Shown: positions 36,861-49,339, counted from the stretch's first letter. The stretch: DNA of 64,000 nucleotides from Casuarius casuarius (GCA_003342895.1 PTFA01000405.1:128224-192223); one strand, 5' to 3'. Numbers and translations are program-made. The notes: generated by a model from the sequence alone, not told the origin.

Positions 36861-38842
36861 AGTACAGCAAGAATGGAGCAGTTCCTTACTTAGCCTCAGT
36901 GAGTGGGTTCTAACATTGGCCTTGACATCAGGATGTTGGTCCTGATGTTATATATCGGTATACACATAAAGACAGAGAAGCAGCTTGGAGGTTCCAGTTC
37001 AAAGCAGTTCTCAGTGCCATGAGGTAGCTCATGCTACAGTCTTTGACCAAATGGAAACTGCTTCCCTGATCACTTCTGCAGCACTGTTTTTCTCCAAATC
37101 TTTGTGCTACAGAAGGTGGGCTATAAAGAAGAGCACTTCTGTCAGTGCCCCAAATGCTTCCTGTTTGAAGGGGATGATTGCCACTTGAAGCTGATGCATA
37201 TTTACTCCAGCAAGTGTTGGATCTGACTGGTTGGTTGTAACTGCGGTGAACCATGGTGAACCCAGCACCAGTCCAGTGCTGGGAGGCTGAGTGCAAAGTG
37301 AGATTTTTAGTGGGATGAGGCAGTCATACGAGTCTACTAGGTCATGTCCATGGGGACACCAATAACAAAAGCCTCTGGATGCCTCTGGCCCTGTATATTG
37401 ATGTAGCTGAAGGAAAGTTCTGATTTCTGGCTGGTATATCAGTATTTTGATAAAAGAGCTTGGTCTGCATGTGCTTGCATTTCAGCTACTCTCTCCTAAG
37501 GTATTCTGGTCCTTTGATCCTGTCCTTGGACAACTATAATGCAAACTGTGTGCTCACCTGGACAGCTAGCAACGGAAAACCATTACCAGCCATGTCAAAC
37601 TCTCCCAGTCATCTGGACTGTAAAAGAGGATACAAGGAGGCTTTCAAATCTGTGTGACAGTCTCTGAATCTTGAAAGAAAAATATCAATGAAATGAATCA
37701 ATTTGCAGCTGTTTTAGGTACTAAAACCTGTTATTTTTGTTTTGAAACTAAATAAGTGCTCAACAACCTAAGCTGCACTTGCCTTTTACTCCGCAAAGAG
37801 GAAAACGATTTCCTTGCGAGAACAGATAAATGTCTGAACAATCTTTAAATTGCGCCTACAAGGCTGTTGTGTAATGAGTTCTTGTGTAAACTTTGGACTG
37901 CTATAAACAGCATACTTAACCATGCTCACTACATTGGAAAGTCATGCTCACACGAATTTCAGGTTTTGACTAAAAAAGCACAAAGAAAGGAAGCATGGTA
38001 CATTCAACACCGAAGCAAAAATTGCTGTATTGCAAATGAGTATAGATACACCACCCTTTTGGAATAAATGTAGGCTAATTACAGTATCATGACTTTTTTG
38101 TAATGTAAGACCTGTATATTCATGGCTACTTGCAACTTTTATGACTGGCACAGACTTGGTACTTAGCATTCAAGGACAGTCTTGCGCTGTCCTACATGCC
38201 GCACTACTTAAAGCAATCGGAAGATGAAACTGAATCCACAATACTGTAGGTAGAAAAATATTCAAATGTAAAGCCACATGACTCCCTAGAAATTGCTTGT
38301 TCACATTGCTGCAAATACTGTTGTTGCAGTTGTGGAGGTCTAAGGAGGTAACACGTTTTTTTCAGGTAGTTATGGTACAAATCGGAGCAGATCTTTGAGC
38401 TCTCTCCTTCCTGTCCTGCTCCGTGCCAGGATGTTCTTGCTAAGACCTGCCAATAGGAAATACCTATCCCAAATGGGCAACCTGTGTTACGAAGTCCCAA
38501 ACCAAACCTAACACTTCAGGTTGAGGAAAACCTGCATTAAAGAATAATCTCACTGAGTGTTGCAAGCGCAGTTTCAGCTATTGTGTTTGGGGGCTGCTCT
38601 TCTCAGGAATGAACACCTATGGTTAGCCAGCCAGCCCCACATCATGCCCAGCCTTATGCAAATGTTAAGTGAGGATGAATATATTTTACTAAGAATGCAA
38701 GATGAAAGAAACAGATACAAGACCTAGAAAGAGATAAGAGAAACACACCCTTATAGTAACTGCTATTCTTTAACTCAGAGTCTCTCTTTCTGCTCAAACG
38801 AAATCCTGATGGGACACTTACACTGCTCTCAGGGGTGAGTCT
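36861..38842. other. Non-coding stretch, nothing assigned
   Basis: This is unique DNA. Short frames of up to 122 codons (minus strand, 37296-36928) have no recognisable domain. No tandem repeat, RNA gene or dispersed repeat is evident. Confidence 0.38.
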
Positions 38843-38871
38843 TGACCTCCTTATGACCTCCTGTATGACCT
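38843..38871 (-). promoter_or_regulatory. Triple nuclear-receptor half-site, DR5 plus DR6
   Basis: Three perfect TGACCT half-sites start at 38843, 38854 and 38866. On the minus strand they read as AGGTCA direct repeats separated by 6 and 5 bases. A perfect AGGTCA DR5 is the classical retinoic-acid-response arrangement bound by RAR/RXR heterodimers. The array may have arisen from a 12-bp tandem duplication (TATGACCTCCTG twice at 38852-38875). Binding is inferred. The arrangement itself is seen directly. Confidence 0.5.
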
Positions 38872-38875
38872 CCTG

Positions 38876-41800
38876 TTGGCTCACCCTCTTAATCCAACTT
38901 CTGGGGATTTCACTCAGATTCAAACCTTCACAAGGACCTTCTGTCATTCATAGACTTAATAGGTAACTGAGATAACAGTTTGTAAATACTTTTATCAAAG
39001 ACTAACCACTGCAGCCCAAATTTTTAAATCCTGATATCCTCGGGCATGGCTAGAGGGAACCTTCCCCTACCAGCTAGAAATCTAAACTCTCCAGTCAATG
39101 TGAAAGCAAGGTGATAAAGACAAGCCTGGTGCTTAACTTGGCTCTAAAGGCTGTAAACTCACCATCAAGAGAGCAAGGCAAACCTCCAGGGCAGAGTTCA
39201 GATATACAGAATGTTTATGCTTAAAAGAGGATATAAACAATACTACTTCACACACAAGCAGATAAAATAATAATAACTCTTAAAAAACACACACAACTTG
39301 CTTATTATTGCCCCTTGAAAGAGAATAAACGTGACAATAGCCAAGCTACCATGGACTGACTGTAGGTTTGGGGAATACAACCCTTGAATCTGGCTTGATG
39401 TGTTGAGGGAACACTGGGCTATGCTTCCCATATGCAACAGAGAGCCGAAGTCAGCCCACCAGGTCATTTCAGAAACAGTCTTCCCTGGGAGAGGGCAAGA
39501 TCTGTTATCAATTTATTTCCCTTTTATATGATCAATTTCTGTAAGAAATTCCTTTAGCATGAAGCTGCATCTCAGTACCAAGAGCTTATTTGCTTTGTCT
39601 TACGACAATGACCTGCCAGGACCCTGAATATATGATGTAATCAGTAGTACTTCTGGAAAGCGTTGGGATGATTTTTATGTTCTGCCCGTGATTGCACAAG
39701 CAGAGTGCTAGTCCTATGCTTGGTATAGCAGTAGAGCACTCAAGCAGTTTATCTGCACTTTGGCTGGCAAGGACAGGATCTGATCACAACCCTCCTGAGA
39801 AGCCTCTGACCAGAGAAACCTGTCGCTAAGGTCCAGGGTGAAGTACCAGAAGCAGCTCATAAAGGAGAGACACATCCTGCTATCGAAATCAGAACATCTC
39901 ACAAAACAGCTGGCCCACCTCTGATCTATCTGTCCCAGCCCCCAGCAGAGAGTTACAGATTATTTTTCAAATATGAGCCTAGGCACCAAAATAAACAGCT
40001 CTTCCTCCTAGTAAAAGTCCTGAACTTAACAGACGCTCTGGTTTATGCGGGAGCTCTGCACCAAACATTGTTAACCACACACATTCCCAAATGGATAAAT
40101 TGATTAATGGAATTAAGTTACATTAAGAGCAACTATACGTCTTTGCTAACTTAGCAAATCTTCCTGTATTCCCTTTCACAAGGAATTCACTCTTTCAAAT
40201 TACCCACAGTTTTGCTTGGTGGATGAGTCCAACTCTGCAGACTCCCAGTGAACATTGCATTGCCAATATTCACTTTGTTTGGCTCAAACACGTCCCACTG
40301 CTTACTAGTGAATCAAGTATAGTCTATTTATTTCTGCAGGACCCATGTTACACAACCACAAATTATACAACCTACTCAATAATCTGAATTTCGCTAGTGG
40401 CTGGTTTTCAAGTGTTCATGCTTCAGATTAGCTTTTTATGAGCATTGATACATGTCCATTATGCACTACTAGCACTGCAGCTACAGCCCCTAGAGTGACT
40501 GAGATACAACAGTAATAAGCGACATATAAATAACAATACCAGAAGTGAAATATAAATGCAAAAATGACTACTTCTGGACCAAAAGTAAGAGCTGTAGTAT
40601 TTAGATGTTCCAAGAAAGAACATGATTTATGATCATGGCTGTAGAAAAATTTACTTCTGAATCTGAATGCACATTTCTGCCACATATTTAGCAATTGTTG
40701 AGTCATTAATTCTGTCTGTGCTCCACTCGGTGTTCAGTTGTGAAATTTTCTTTAATTAAAAAACAAATGTACAGCTAAGAACTTCTAAAAAACAAACCAC
40801 AAAATGATGCTGACATCTTTTGGGAAGAATAAACCAGGCAGAATCTGAACCATGCCTAGTCAGTTTTGATCTTCTCATGGATGCATTTTGTAATAATCTG
40901 AATAAACCAATAATACATCATCAGTCTGATGACTGATACCTAAAAAAAAAGCTGGCTTATTCAGGCCCTCCTTTTGGATACCACAAGGTAAATATTTTCT
41001 CCTTATTTAAATTTTGCAACTAAGTTGTTATCCTCCAAAATTTTAAGTTTCTTTATAGCATGGATAAGACTACATTATTAGACATTTCTAAAATAATGAA
41101 ACTGAAGAAGTTGATTGCCTGATTTTTTCTAATTAATTCCTTAAAAATAAAAGTGAACAAACAAAATAAATTGGTAAATCAATATATTGATTTTGAGGCA
41201 TCAGAGTAGAAAGTAGAAAAGCCTGTAAGCTTGCCAGAGTAGTCTGAAGGGAGTAAATCTATTTCTAGATCAGTTTTGGAGAAAGATCAAAAAATATGTT
41301 TTAAAGTATTTTGGATAATTTGAGCTTTGGATTTACATCCACACGTGCTGTTTTTGCCTTTAAGGACTTGGGACTCATCGGAATTTAAAGTCTACTGGAT
41401 GAGAAAGTCTGAAAGCTGAAACAATGGCTAGAATAGAAGGGTTCAATGGACAAAACAAATACATCTCATTTTTAAATAAGAAATACTTAAGACTTAAAAA
41501 AGACTTAAAACTTTTTTAAAAAAGGATTTCTGTAGATCAGAGTAACCTTTCTGTTCAGTTTAGCTTTACAAATTCTTAATTTAAGGTAACTGGTCTTCAA
41601 AATTTTGTTACGGGAAATACTGGTACACACTTTAAGGTTGATGTTTCTGTTTCTTCTGAATTAGTACAGGAAGCGACAGGCAAATTGAAGCTCTCTGCAT
41701 CAATCCGTAAAAAACTTTTAAAATAATGGAACAGAGAAAGGACATACACATGACAAGTCAATACCTGACCTGTTTCTGTTTCTGTATTCAGTGAGTGAGG

Positions 41801-42399
41801 TGCACACTTTCAGCAGAAGCCAGCTGATGGCTGAAAATACATGATTTCCTCAGTATTTTTATGTCAGGTTCAGAGCAGCAACAGGCACTTCTGGAAACAT
41901 CTATTGGCTTTAGGATTTTTTCATAAGGGACAAATCAAAAAATATGAAATTAGCATTTCACATGTCCAAGCAGGATCTTGAAGGGAGCATGTATCCTTTT
42001 GCATTTTACCATTCCAAATGGCACCACAGGGCCCTACCTTATACATACTTCTTTCATATGAAAATACACACACAAAGGAAAGGCAAATTAAGACATGCCA
42101 ACGTACTTATGCCAATTCTTTACATTGGAAAGAAAATTTAATTTTGGAGTAAATCCATGGTTGCATTATTGTCACTTGCATGATGGGGTTTTGGCCCTTG
42201 GCAGCTGACCTGGGGTCTAGCAGACCTAAAAAGTCCCTGCATTTTAGCTTTATGTGTTCCACATTTCTCAAACAGTGCATGGAAAAAGGAAAGCAATCTG
42301 TGGCAGAGTGCTACTGCATCCTAGCAAGCATTTACATAGATCAGTTCTTTTCCTTTTCCCTCCAGAGAGCAATTTGCAGAAGAGAACGATATCTCTAAT
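38876..42399. other. Long non-coding AT-rich stretch
   Basis: This is unique, strongly AT-rich DNA, notably 40730-41720, with A/T homopolymers near 41490-41525. No frame longer than about 100 codons occurs and none is recognisable. Homeodomain-type words (GATTAATGGAATTAAG near 40102) are frequent but not clustered enough to single out. Confidence 0.38.
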
Positions 42400-43060
42400 A
42401 CAAAATAATGATGGAGAAGCGTGCTTTGTGGACTGTGGCAATTCCATTTCTTTCTGTAATTTTTTATGGATCACGGTTTGCTCCTCGCCTGGAGCTCAGA
42501 AGGATTTCTTTTTGCTTAGGGATTCCCTGTGTAAGAAAGTGCCAGTGACGTCACTGGGAACCGCTTTCATTTCACTTCCATGGTTTGTGCATGGGAGGGC
42601 ACTCGCCCACTCCGATAGCAAAGGATGGAGAAGGGGGAGGGATGGGGAGAAGGCAAGGAGTTTCCAGGGAAACACTGTAGCAGATGGCCTGGTCTGCTGA
42701 TAAATAGTGACACATCTGTAGCTCTACCAGCGGGAAGGATATTTTTGGAAATCACAGCTGTCCCTTTGGAAATCTAGCTAATTCCCCCCCCTCACACATA
42801 CATACACCCCTACCGCCCCTTCTCTTTTTACTGCTCCATTGGCTGGGAATGGAGGTGTTGCAGCTGAGACTGCAAGAGCATCATCCCTCGCAAGCCAAGC
42901 TCAGAAATCATGACATGATGTGCAATCCCCTGCCCGTCCCTACCACCAGCTCCCATGTCTAATTGTGCTCTCTCGGCTGCTGGACTGGTGCTGAAGACCA
43001 GAGTGAGAGTTGCCATGGGAACCAGGAGGAAAAAGTGCCCCTTTTCTCTTGCAGTTACTT
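42400..43060. promoter_or_regulatory. Promoter/enhancer-like segment with CRE, RFX and CCAAT sites
   Basis: A 16-bp perfect palindrome, CCAGTGACGTCACTGG at 42542-42557, contains a full consensus CRE (TGACGTCA). Two RFX X-box-like inverted repeats follow: GTTTCCAGGGAAAC at 42660-42673 (a perfect 6+2+6 dyad) and GTTGCCATGGGAAC at 43009-43022 (one base from the perfect GTTGCCATGGCAAC). A reverse CCAAT box (ATTGG) lies at 42838-42842, and a GC-box-like CCGCCCC lies near 42814. CREB/ATF, RFX and NF-Y sites often cooperate in vertebrate promoters, but these are far apart. No TATA box or transcript was identified. A strong acceptor-like CTTTTCTCTTGCAG ends near 43044. Confidence 0.4.
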
Positions 43061-43064
43061 TGTA

Positions 43065-43978
43065 ATCTGAGGGATCAGCTTTGCACCCTCTAAACGTGAT
43101 GCATCTGATAAGATGCAGCTAGCTACTCCAGTTGTTCACAGTTACATAAGACACATACTCAGAAGAGATTTCTGGCTCAGAAAGTTTGGCTCCACCTTAT
43201 TACGAGCAACCAGGCCGCAGGAACTGATTAAGCTCCTCAAAACAAGTTAGCTTTCTGATGTCCACTGCTCCCAAAGCCTCACTGTTTTGGTAGCCTCAAA
43301 TGTCTAGACAATGTGCTATTCAAAGTCTTTTCAAGAAAAAAGCTTAGCGGTTGCAAACAGGTGCCCAGCATAACGAAGATCTGGTGCATAACGTTAAGCA
43401 ATGATGTGCTGCAACACATTAAACTCAATGAGAATTTTTACATATTTGAACTAAGGAAATATATTTGTTTGGGAGAACCAAAGCTAAACTTGTGTTGTTT
43501 CAGAGCTTGTCTTTATTATAAAGATTTTGTTGGGCTTTAATCCCTTCAACAATTTATTGGTTGGAGGTCTTTCACCTTCAGCCGTTAGAGATTTATATTT
43601 TGGAGGGCATGGAAAAGAGTTCTTCATCTTTTTGTTTCAAATTCCCATTTCCAGCTTGGCCTCAGCCAGATGTTCCTTTGTGCAAAAAGACAGAAAATCA
43701 ACATAAAATCCTACTTGCATTTTTTGTTTGTTTGGGTGCCTCCATCATTCAGTGGAGTTACCAAGTTTTGCAGGTGTGGACTGCCATTGTAATATGGGGT
43801 GCCATCTTCCAAAAGTCTAAGGCAAAACATTTACTCAAAAGTCTTTCTATAGTTGAGAATTCAAATTCACAAATTGAAAATAATGCCTGTTTCATAGAGG
43901 GGCTTCTGCATGGAGAACAAAGAGGAATGATGTATGTATTACTAAAAATACTTCCCATGACTAATTCATGGCCATCAA

Positions 43979-43980
<2 letters not shown>
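43065..43980. other. Non-coding stretch, nothing assigned
   Basis: This is unique DNA leading into the CT microsatellite. A 166-codon plus frame at 43561-44061 looks long only because its end reads through the CT repeat as Ser-Leu. Its upstream part has no recognisable domain. Confidence 0.4.
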
Positions 43981-44016
<36 letters not shown>

Positions 44017-44037
44017 TCTCTCTCTCTTTTTTTTTTT
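43981..44037. repeat. CT microsatellite followed by a T run
   Basis: CT dinucleotides with two CCC interruptions run from 43981 to 44026 and end in eleven T at 44027-44037. It is a polypyrimidine tract, likely length-variable, and could also act as a splicing polypyrimidine tract because CCAAAGGCAG follows. Confidence 0.97.
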
Positions 44038-44176
44038 CCAAAGGCAGACTGTGCGTGTTAGCTTGATAACATGCAGCTACATTCTGTGTCACCCCTGAAG
44101 TGAAAGAAGATCTGTGAATGCTCTGATAGTCACTATGGTTCTAAAAAATAGTACTATCTATAAAGCTTTCCAGCAC

Positions 44177-44192
44177 ATGTGCATTTGCACAT
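44177..44192. repeat. Short dyad, 7-bp arms
   Basis: ATGTGCA and TGCACAT flank TT, so the 16 bases ATGTGCATTTGCACAT form an inverted repeat with a 2-base centre. It lies beside CA/TG-rich DNA. It may be a chance product of alternating purine-pyrimidine sequence. Confidence 0.6.
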
Positions 44193-44917
44193 ACATGCAC
44201 ACACATACGTATATAGGGAGAAAGAGAGAAGAGGAAGAATTCACAGCACATTCCCCGACTTATTGCTGTGATTTTACTCCATAACTGATTCAGATGAAAC
44301 ATCTTGAGAATTAGTCAATAAACACCAACACTGCTGTGCTTTTCCTTAGAAGCCCGGTGAAAAGCAAAGCAAATTAGCAAATTACTGTGATAAGCAATAC
44401 CTCTGAGTTTTCTCAGGGTTTGCAGCAGGAGACTTGCACATGGGCTCAAGCATTTTGCTAAGAACAAAAGGAGTCTTGAAGGGAAATTTCAGGCCAAGAC
44501 ACACGAAGGAGCATCAGACTCTACTGCAGCTCTGAACTCTTTCGAAGGCCTGATCCCAGAAGCGGAAGCCACAGATATGATATGGGAACTACAGACAGGG
44601 GTTCAAAACAACTTATATTGACATCCACTGGAGAAAATGTATCTGCTGCATCTAGTTATTTTTCCAGCTGCCACATTTTCACAGGGAAGTGTTACCAAAC
44701 CACAGGTGTTCCTCTTAGGCTTGGATGGGTGAAGGCAGCAGGGAAAATCTCCCCCTTGGAGCAGGGATAGTGCTTGAGATGCTCCACACCCAACCATTCA
44801 AAGACACTATCCATTCATCTTACACAGGCACCTCTAATGTGAGAAAAAGGAGAAAAATATTCATTCCCAGCTAATTTTCAATGCCATCTGCTCAGTTTAG
44901 TGACATATATATACATA

Positions 44918-44921
<4 letters not shown>

Positions 44922-44960
<39 letters not shown>
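44922..44960. repeat. TG microsatellite
   Basis: A perfect TG dinucleotide run of 39 bases is preceded by alternating AT/AC sequence (ATATATACATATACA) from about 44905. It has Z-DNA-forming potential and is likely polymorphic. It creates a spurious Val-Cys repeat in an open frame. Confidence 0.97.
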
Positions 44961-44962
<2 letters not shown>

Positions 44963-44964
44963 TT

Positions 44965-45933
44965 GGCCTTGTATACACAACCTTATGTAGCAGCCACCTC
45001 TGTGGTCCACTTCCTTTGTCACAAACCATGATGGAAATTGCACAAGACTTTCCTTGGGACTCTACAGCCTAGTGGGTGATTCTTGGAGGTGAGCTCTTTT
45101 CGTGGGAACAAGGGGACAGAGCACTCTGCGGGAAATCTGGGGAGATGGGCTCTCTTCCCTGCCTTGCTACTGACTTGTTCAGGTATTTCTGAAAAGCATA
45201 CCCAGCCTCAGCGAATGGCTATCCAGATTCTTTCATCCATAAGAAAAACAATCTCCTGACAAGCAGATGCCTTGAACTGGTGTCCCAGGGACTCTTTTGT
45301 TCCCATCACTACTGGTCGGCCAAATCTTCCTCTGTAATACTAGGTCAGCCTTGCTGTGGCCAGTCCTTGGGCATTTACTTTCTGCAGAGTAGCTTTCCTG
45401 AAGCAGCAACAGGACCCCAAGATACTCTGCCTACAGCAGCATGTCAAATATGAGACTAACAATCCTCCTTTTCTTATGAAATATCCAACTGATGCTGCAA
45501 TGTTGCAGTTTCAAATGTTCCTAATTCAGCACCTTACCTACGAAACAACACTGCCCCCCACTGATGCTTTAATTAGTTTGGGTGGTTGTTACTTCTGTTT
45601 TTCTCCTCACCACATCTCTGTATGAAAATGTATCTAGTCGGCAGGTCTCAGATATATAGCATCTTTATGGGAGCAAAGATGAGGATCGCCTCCCCAGCTG
45701 CCCTGTATCTGCTACTGTGAAACGCCACCCGATAAGGACAGTGTTTTACACACCATTTGCGTTGGCAAAGGTTTCTACAAGGAGGCAAGCAGAGCTACGT
45801 GCGCTGATGTGGGCACGTCACATCAGATTGTTTGCAGCCGAAAATGCAGCCCCAAGGTCTGCCCAGTCTTTGGGATGTGGGCTCTGGCAGGCACCGCTCC
45901 TAATGCACTTGCCAGGCTTGCGGGGAAACGGGC
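44965..45933. other. Non-coding stretch, nothing assigned
   Basis: This is mixed unique DNA between the TG repeat and the long hairpin. It becomes slightly richer in CpG from about 45680. The 77- to 89-codon frames are unrecognisable. Confidence 0.38.
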
Positions 45934-46097
45934 AGGTATCATTGCACTGAATAATAATCGGCCTCAGTGACCTTGATAATTGGATGGCTGTCACCTTCTG
46001 TTTGGCTTTACGGGAACTGTGCTGCCGCTCTTTGATAAATCAGCCATCCAGTTATCAAGGTCACTGAGGTTGCTTATTATTTAGCACAATGATACCT
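45934..46097 (+). repeat. Long imperfect hairpin, 57-base arms
   Basis: The arms 45934-45990 and 46041-46097 are inverted copies around a 50-base loop. Of 57 positions, 50 are Watson-Crick pairs. Four more (45949, 45960, 45961 and 45980 against their partners) are G.U pairs if the plus strand is transcribed, leaving three mismatches (45945, 45946 and 45958). The core CTCAGTGACCTTGATAA is perfectly repeated. On the minus strand the same four positions would be A.C mismatches. The structure fits an old palindromic transposon of the kind catalogued as Eulor/UCON-type conserved repeats, or a structured RNA. The stem is longer than a typical microRNA precursor. No target-site duplication is obvious. 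Confidence 0.9.
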
Positions 46098-46099
46098 TA

Positions 46100-49000
46100 G
46101 AAATAATCACGCTTGAAGGGGAGGAAAAGGTTGCCTGTGATTTTCTAAAGTCAAGGCCTGCTAAGAGGCCTCCACATTACTGGACAGGCACCCAAGCCCT
46201 CCTCAACTGTTGTCAGACGTGTGCTCTAGCTCATCTACAGGGTGGCTGATTAACAGCAGTAATAACCAGGGCAAAGCTTTATTGCTTGCGTTATGCAGAG
46301 GTTGCCCTGAAAGACCATAGCTGTTCCCTGTGGCTTGAAAATCCACAAAATTGCTCCAGAAGCAAACGATAGCATTGAGGGGAACACAGTGAAAGTAGCA
46401 ATTACGAATAAAAGGTTACTGTCCCTCAATAAGACCAAGTAGTACGAGCTGAGACAAAGCAGCATGTCAAGCTCAGAGGTGGAGGATTGCATTTGCAAGG
46501 TTGCTTACAGCCTTGCAAAGTAGATGTCAGGGGTTTAGCCATGCAAGAAACCTGGTTTGTGGCTGCCATTCATAAGAAAAAGTAGCAGTCATCAGCCAGG
46601 CTAAACCCAAGACCGGCTACTGCTCCAGTAGTCCAGCGGTTAGCAAAAAATCAGTCTTCTGACACACTTGCCCAGCTTAAACCTGCTTGCTCATCAGAGG
46701 AGGGTTTGTGCACCAGACCTTCCCAAGCAAATCCCTTCCACTAGTTCGAAATAAGCCTTCCACAGCTGAAGAGCAGCCTTCAGCCAAGAGGTGAGAGTGT
46801 GAAAACACACTGAACCCCTGCAGACTCGGTTGGGAGACAGTGGTGTGCCTACACCTGTCCCCTGGGCCTTCAGCTTCACCCACCTCTGCTGCCCCGGGGG
46901 AGCCCTTGGGTTTTCTGCATGTTGCACCAGGACAGTCCCACTGATCCATCTGTGCACACGCACATGCACACTGAATTTTATGCCTTCTTTCAGTGATCAC
47001 AGGTATTTATATGGGGGCATGGCAGTGAAAGTTGGAGTCTGATAGCAAGTTCATTTAGGCACAATGAGACTCATTTCCCAGATGCATGCACTCAGCACTT
47101 TGTGGGCTTTTGCACCTCCTTTTCAAAGGTGCATAAATACACTGGCAAAGCTGCTGCTCCCCTGCTTTTTCTCCTTATGCAGAGATACACAGATATTTTG
47201 TTTTGCATTTCTATGGGAAACAAAAGGGCTTCTATGTTGGACAAAATTTGCAATTTAAGAATGTTAGAAAGAAAATTCCACTCTTTGCCATGTAAATTCT
47301 AAATGCCAATCCAAAATTGAAATGTCTGCAAGATCTTTTTGACATGAAATAAGGCATCTGGATTCACACACATGGATAAAAAAATATTTCTTATAAAAAT
47401 TTCAGTACAAAAAAATGACTTAAAAAGATTGAAGGGGAAAAACATGGAGGAAGACATATTTTACTGCAAAGAACTGGATTTCAGTTAGGGTGTGTTTCCC
47501 TTTGGGATAATTCTGAGGTCAGAAAACTTGAAGCAGCTCTAATGTATGGAGAAAACTTCATGCCCCAGACAGGCTCTTGGCAAAGTTTGGGTAGATTTAC
47601 ATATTTATCAATATACACATTGTGGCCCAGTTATTCTGTTTGTTCTTTGGTCTCTGGTTAACAATGATGATACTCCTTTCTTTACCATTTGGGCATATTA
47701 CCATAATGCCAAAGAGCGACAGCCTGGAAATCCCAATCTTTGCAAGATAATCTTCAGGTGTAGTTGGAAAAGACGGCTTGAATTACTATAGGGGAAAACC
47801 AGTTCTTTCATAGGTGCAGGTGCCAATTTACTGCACATGCTCAGCTGCACTTTCCAGAAGGGAAACAGGTAAAACAGTTTTCATTGTACTTCCAGTAAAA
47901 CCGATCTTGCTTTTCAAAAGTGGTCTGAAGATGGATGCATGCAGTGAAGAAATTGCACAAAAAATAGCACACCAGAAATGGAAAAATGTGTTTTTTGAAG
48001 CAGTAGTCCAGTAACATTCAGGCATATGAAAAGAAAGAGAGCATTATTTGAAAGAAAAAAAAAAAAGAAAACTAGAGAAAAAGTCAGTTATGACTTTGGT
48101 AATTATATTACCCCCAAAATAATATTTACTGTAACTGTGGTCAAAACAAGTTAATCTTTAAAATGCACGTAGGGCAAATTTTCCTTCTGTTTACAAAGCT
48201 GTGGTTGCACTGGGTAGGCTGAAAAAAGAATATGGCACAACAGACAAATCTGTATAATTATTTCCACCAAAAGTATTTTGTATTTTTTTTTTCATTTTTA
48301 ATGGTAATCTCTGATGATATGATTGATAAGAATGAATACCTCTTCCCTGCAAACAGCTTTTGAGACCAGAGTAGACCCTGCAACCTCTGGATCTTGCTCT
48401 TAGAGCACAGAGGAGGCTCTTAACTCTCTTATTCTTAGCCATTGTTGACAACAGGAGAAAGTAGTCATAAAGACGACATAAAAAGGTAAATGACTGATTG
48501 ATATCTGTTTTTCCAGATTAACAGAAAGGACCTAGACCTCCACTGATCTGCATAGCATACACTCCCTCAAACAAAAAGAAATGAAAAGCGCAGTTAAATT
48601 AAGCTTTGCACTGTTGTAAATGATCACATCAAATGCAAGGCAATACATAAGCTGGTCCAAAATGCTTGCAATTTAATGAGGAAGAAGAAGAGCACACATA
48701 TTGCAAAAACCCACATTTCTGTATTTTCAAAGATTCTCAGCTCTGCCTTATTCCTGCTCTTTGGTCCTGTGGAAATCTGAATATAAATAGAAAAATACCA
48801 CTTTTAGCAGTCCTATGTACAATGGTGAATGACAAGAATGGGTTAACATGAACAGCAGATAGATAATGCAATATCCAGGCAGTATATACGTTGCATTTTA
48901 AACATGTTGCCCACGTAAGATAGTGCCTAATTAGAAATGGGCTTCTGCTGCCAAACAGAACTAATGGAACATCCATTTGGACACCTGCTTTGACCAGAGT

Positions 49001-49269
49001 CAAGACTCTTGCTATTTATTTTCTGAGTGTTGATTTATTTTTTCTCCAAAAGAATGCCTGTGGCAAATGTGTGTTTACACAGGGACTTGTGCTGTCCATT
49101 TTCAGATGTTAATCTTAAAATCCCATAGATTTCCTTTTTCCTGTTTATAAATGTGAAACATGCCTGTAGTTTTTTACCTTAACCAAGAGATAGTTAAACA
49201 GAGACTTGATGAACAACTTACCCAGGGAATAGATTTTTGACAGTAAATGATTTGCAAGAATATAATACG
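46100..49269. other. Non-coding stretch, nothing assigned
   Basis: This is unique DNA with an A-rich run near 48056-48068 and a PBX/HOX-like TGATTGAT at 48495-48502. Frames of up to 107 codons on both strands at 46677-47042 overlap and have no recognisable product. No dispersed repeat is evident. Confidence 0.38.
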
Positions 49270-49330
49270 AACTGTCTTCACTCAGACCAAAGATCCATCT
49301 AGCTTAGTATTCTATCACTAACCACCAATT
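49270..49330 (+). mobile_element. CR1/L3-like old LINE fragment
   Basis: TCAGACCAAAGATCCATCTA followed by GCTTAGTATTCTATCACTAA closely matches the dispersed amniote phrase with GGTCAGACCAAAGGTCCATCTAGCCCAGTATCCTGTC, which I associate with CR1/L3-type 3' regions. The similarity fades after about 60 bases. The family name is from memory and uncertain, but the repeat nature is fairly secure. Confidence 0.55.
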
Positions 49331-49339
49331 TAAGAAAAA

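Noticed and set aside
43561..44061. 166-codon plus frame ending in a Ser-Leu repeat
   Set aside because: The length comes from reading through the CT microsatellite. The upstream part resembles no protein family.
44881..45072. Plus frame with an alternating Val-Cys segment
   Set aside because: It translates the TG microsatellite and has no other coding evidence.
45934..46097. Canonical microRNA precursor
   Set aside because: The stem is about 57 pairs with a 50-base loop, longer than a usual precursor, and no known mature microRNA sequence was recognised in the arms. It is kept as a structured element of unknown type.
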